Origin: CAINVV01 sp964506325
GTDB taxonomy: Bacteria; Bacteroidota; Bacteroidia; Bacteroidales; Prolixibacteraceae
DNA length: 64,000 nt
Direction: 5' to 3'
NCBI GenBank assembly: GCA_964506325.1
Contig: CAZDLO010000001.1
Span: forward strand, 1-64,000
Below, in pieces: positions 63,944 to 64,000 of the stretch. The number at the start of each line of letters is the position of its first letter. The first letter of the stretch is position 1. The notes below the pieces were generated by a model that did not search any database, had not been told where the DNA came from, and saw nothing but the letters and a program-made list of their open reading frames with translations. A program made the translations under genes and the position numbers.

Positions 63944-64000
63944 GTCCGGGAAATAGCTGATGGTAAGTGGCAGGACCAGGGTAGATGGGCTATCCATAAA

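Overview
The window comes from a Bacteroidota chromosome of moderate GC. Supporting features are a SusC/SusD pair, several Bacteroidota-restricted families (DUF4251, DUF4296, DUF4834, DUF4922, DUF5020, DUF5723), a NagZ-AmpC type fusion, and promoters of the Bacteroidota form (TTTG about 20 nt upstream of TAnnTTTG). It may be a Bacteroidales or Marinilabiliales-like environmental lineage, but the exact lineage cannot be read from the sequence. No prophage, insertion sequence, CRISPR array or rRNA was seen. There is one tRNA, tRNA-Val(GAC), near the right end.

The left half (622-31198) is a large peptidoglycan salvage locus. Seventeen minus-strand genes run from 29216 down to 622, with a good promoter at 29258-29288. 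In transcription order they are: GH9-NodB fusion, transglutaminase-like lipoprotein, GHL10 glycosidase, COG4299/DUF5009 membrane protein, amidase_3 with an inserted golvesin-like domain, GT2, DUF4922, SpoIID-like protein, metallo-beta-lactamase-fold hydrolase, AmpG-like permease, NagZ-beta-lactamase fusion, NlpC/P60 lipoprotein, Tat-type L-Ala-D/L-Glu epimerase, SusC, SusD, and two small exported proteins. A divergent plus-strand pair (29521-31198) encodes a BadF/MurK-like amino-sugar kinase and MurQ. A coherent reading is: SusCD brings in peptidoglycan fragments; the exported amidase, glycosidases and peptidases trim them in the periplasm; AmpG and DUF5009 handle the inner-membrane step; MurK and MurQ convert MurNAc to GlcNAc-6-phosphate in the cytosol. 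Inside the locus lies a block of four proteins without signal peptides (MBL, SpoIID, DUF4922, GT2; 14579-19292) whose role is not explained by known recycling chemistry. It is the best candidate here for an undescribed subsystem.

The middle (31227-48580) is mostly housekeeping: sucCD, yitT-like, an M23-family protein with an altered metal-binding motif, manC, an MlaE/MlaF pair with a DUF4296 lipoprotein, an amidohydrolase, a radical SAM protein, ComB, a PatB-like aminotransferase, polyprenyl synthase, bactofilin, rpmF with yceD, dxs, and a GH32-like protein with a changed nucleophile motif.

The right part (48819-63885) holds a U32 peptidase-family protein, an overlapping three-gene envelope cluster (DUF3352-like, lipoprotein, DUF5723), DUF4834, glyS, a YtfJ-like protein, a Tat-type TIM-barrel isomerase, ispD, DUF2461, a Tsx-like DUF5020 porin next to an NCS2 purine permease, and tRNA-Val.

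The extreme left edge (1-313) is odd. A HAD phosphatase start runs in frame into a segment that reads as DNA polymerase III alpha (DnaE). This may be an assembly junction and should be treated with caution.
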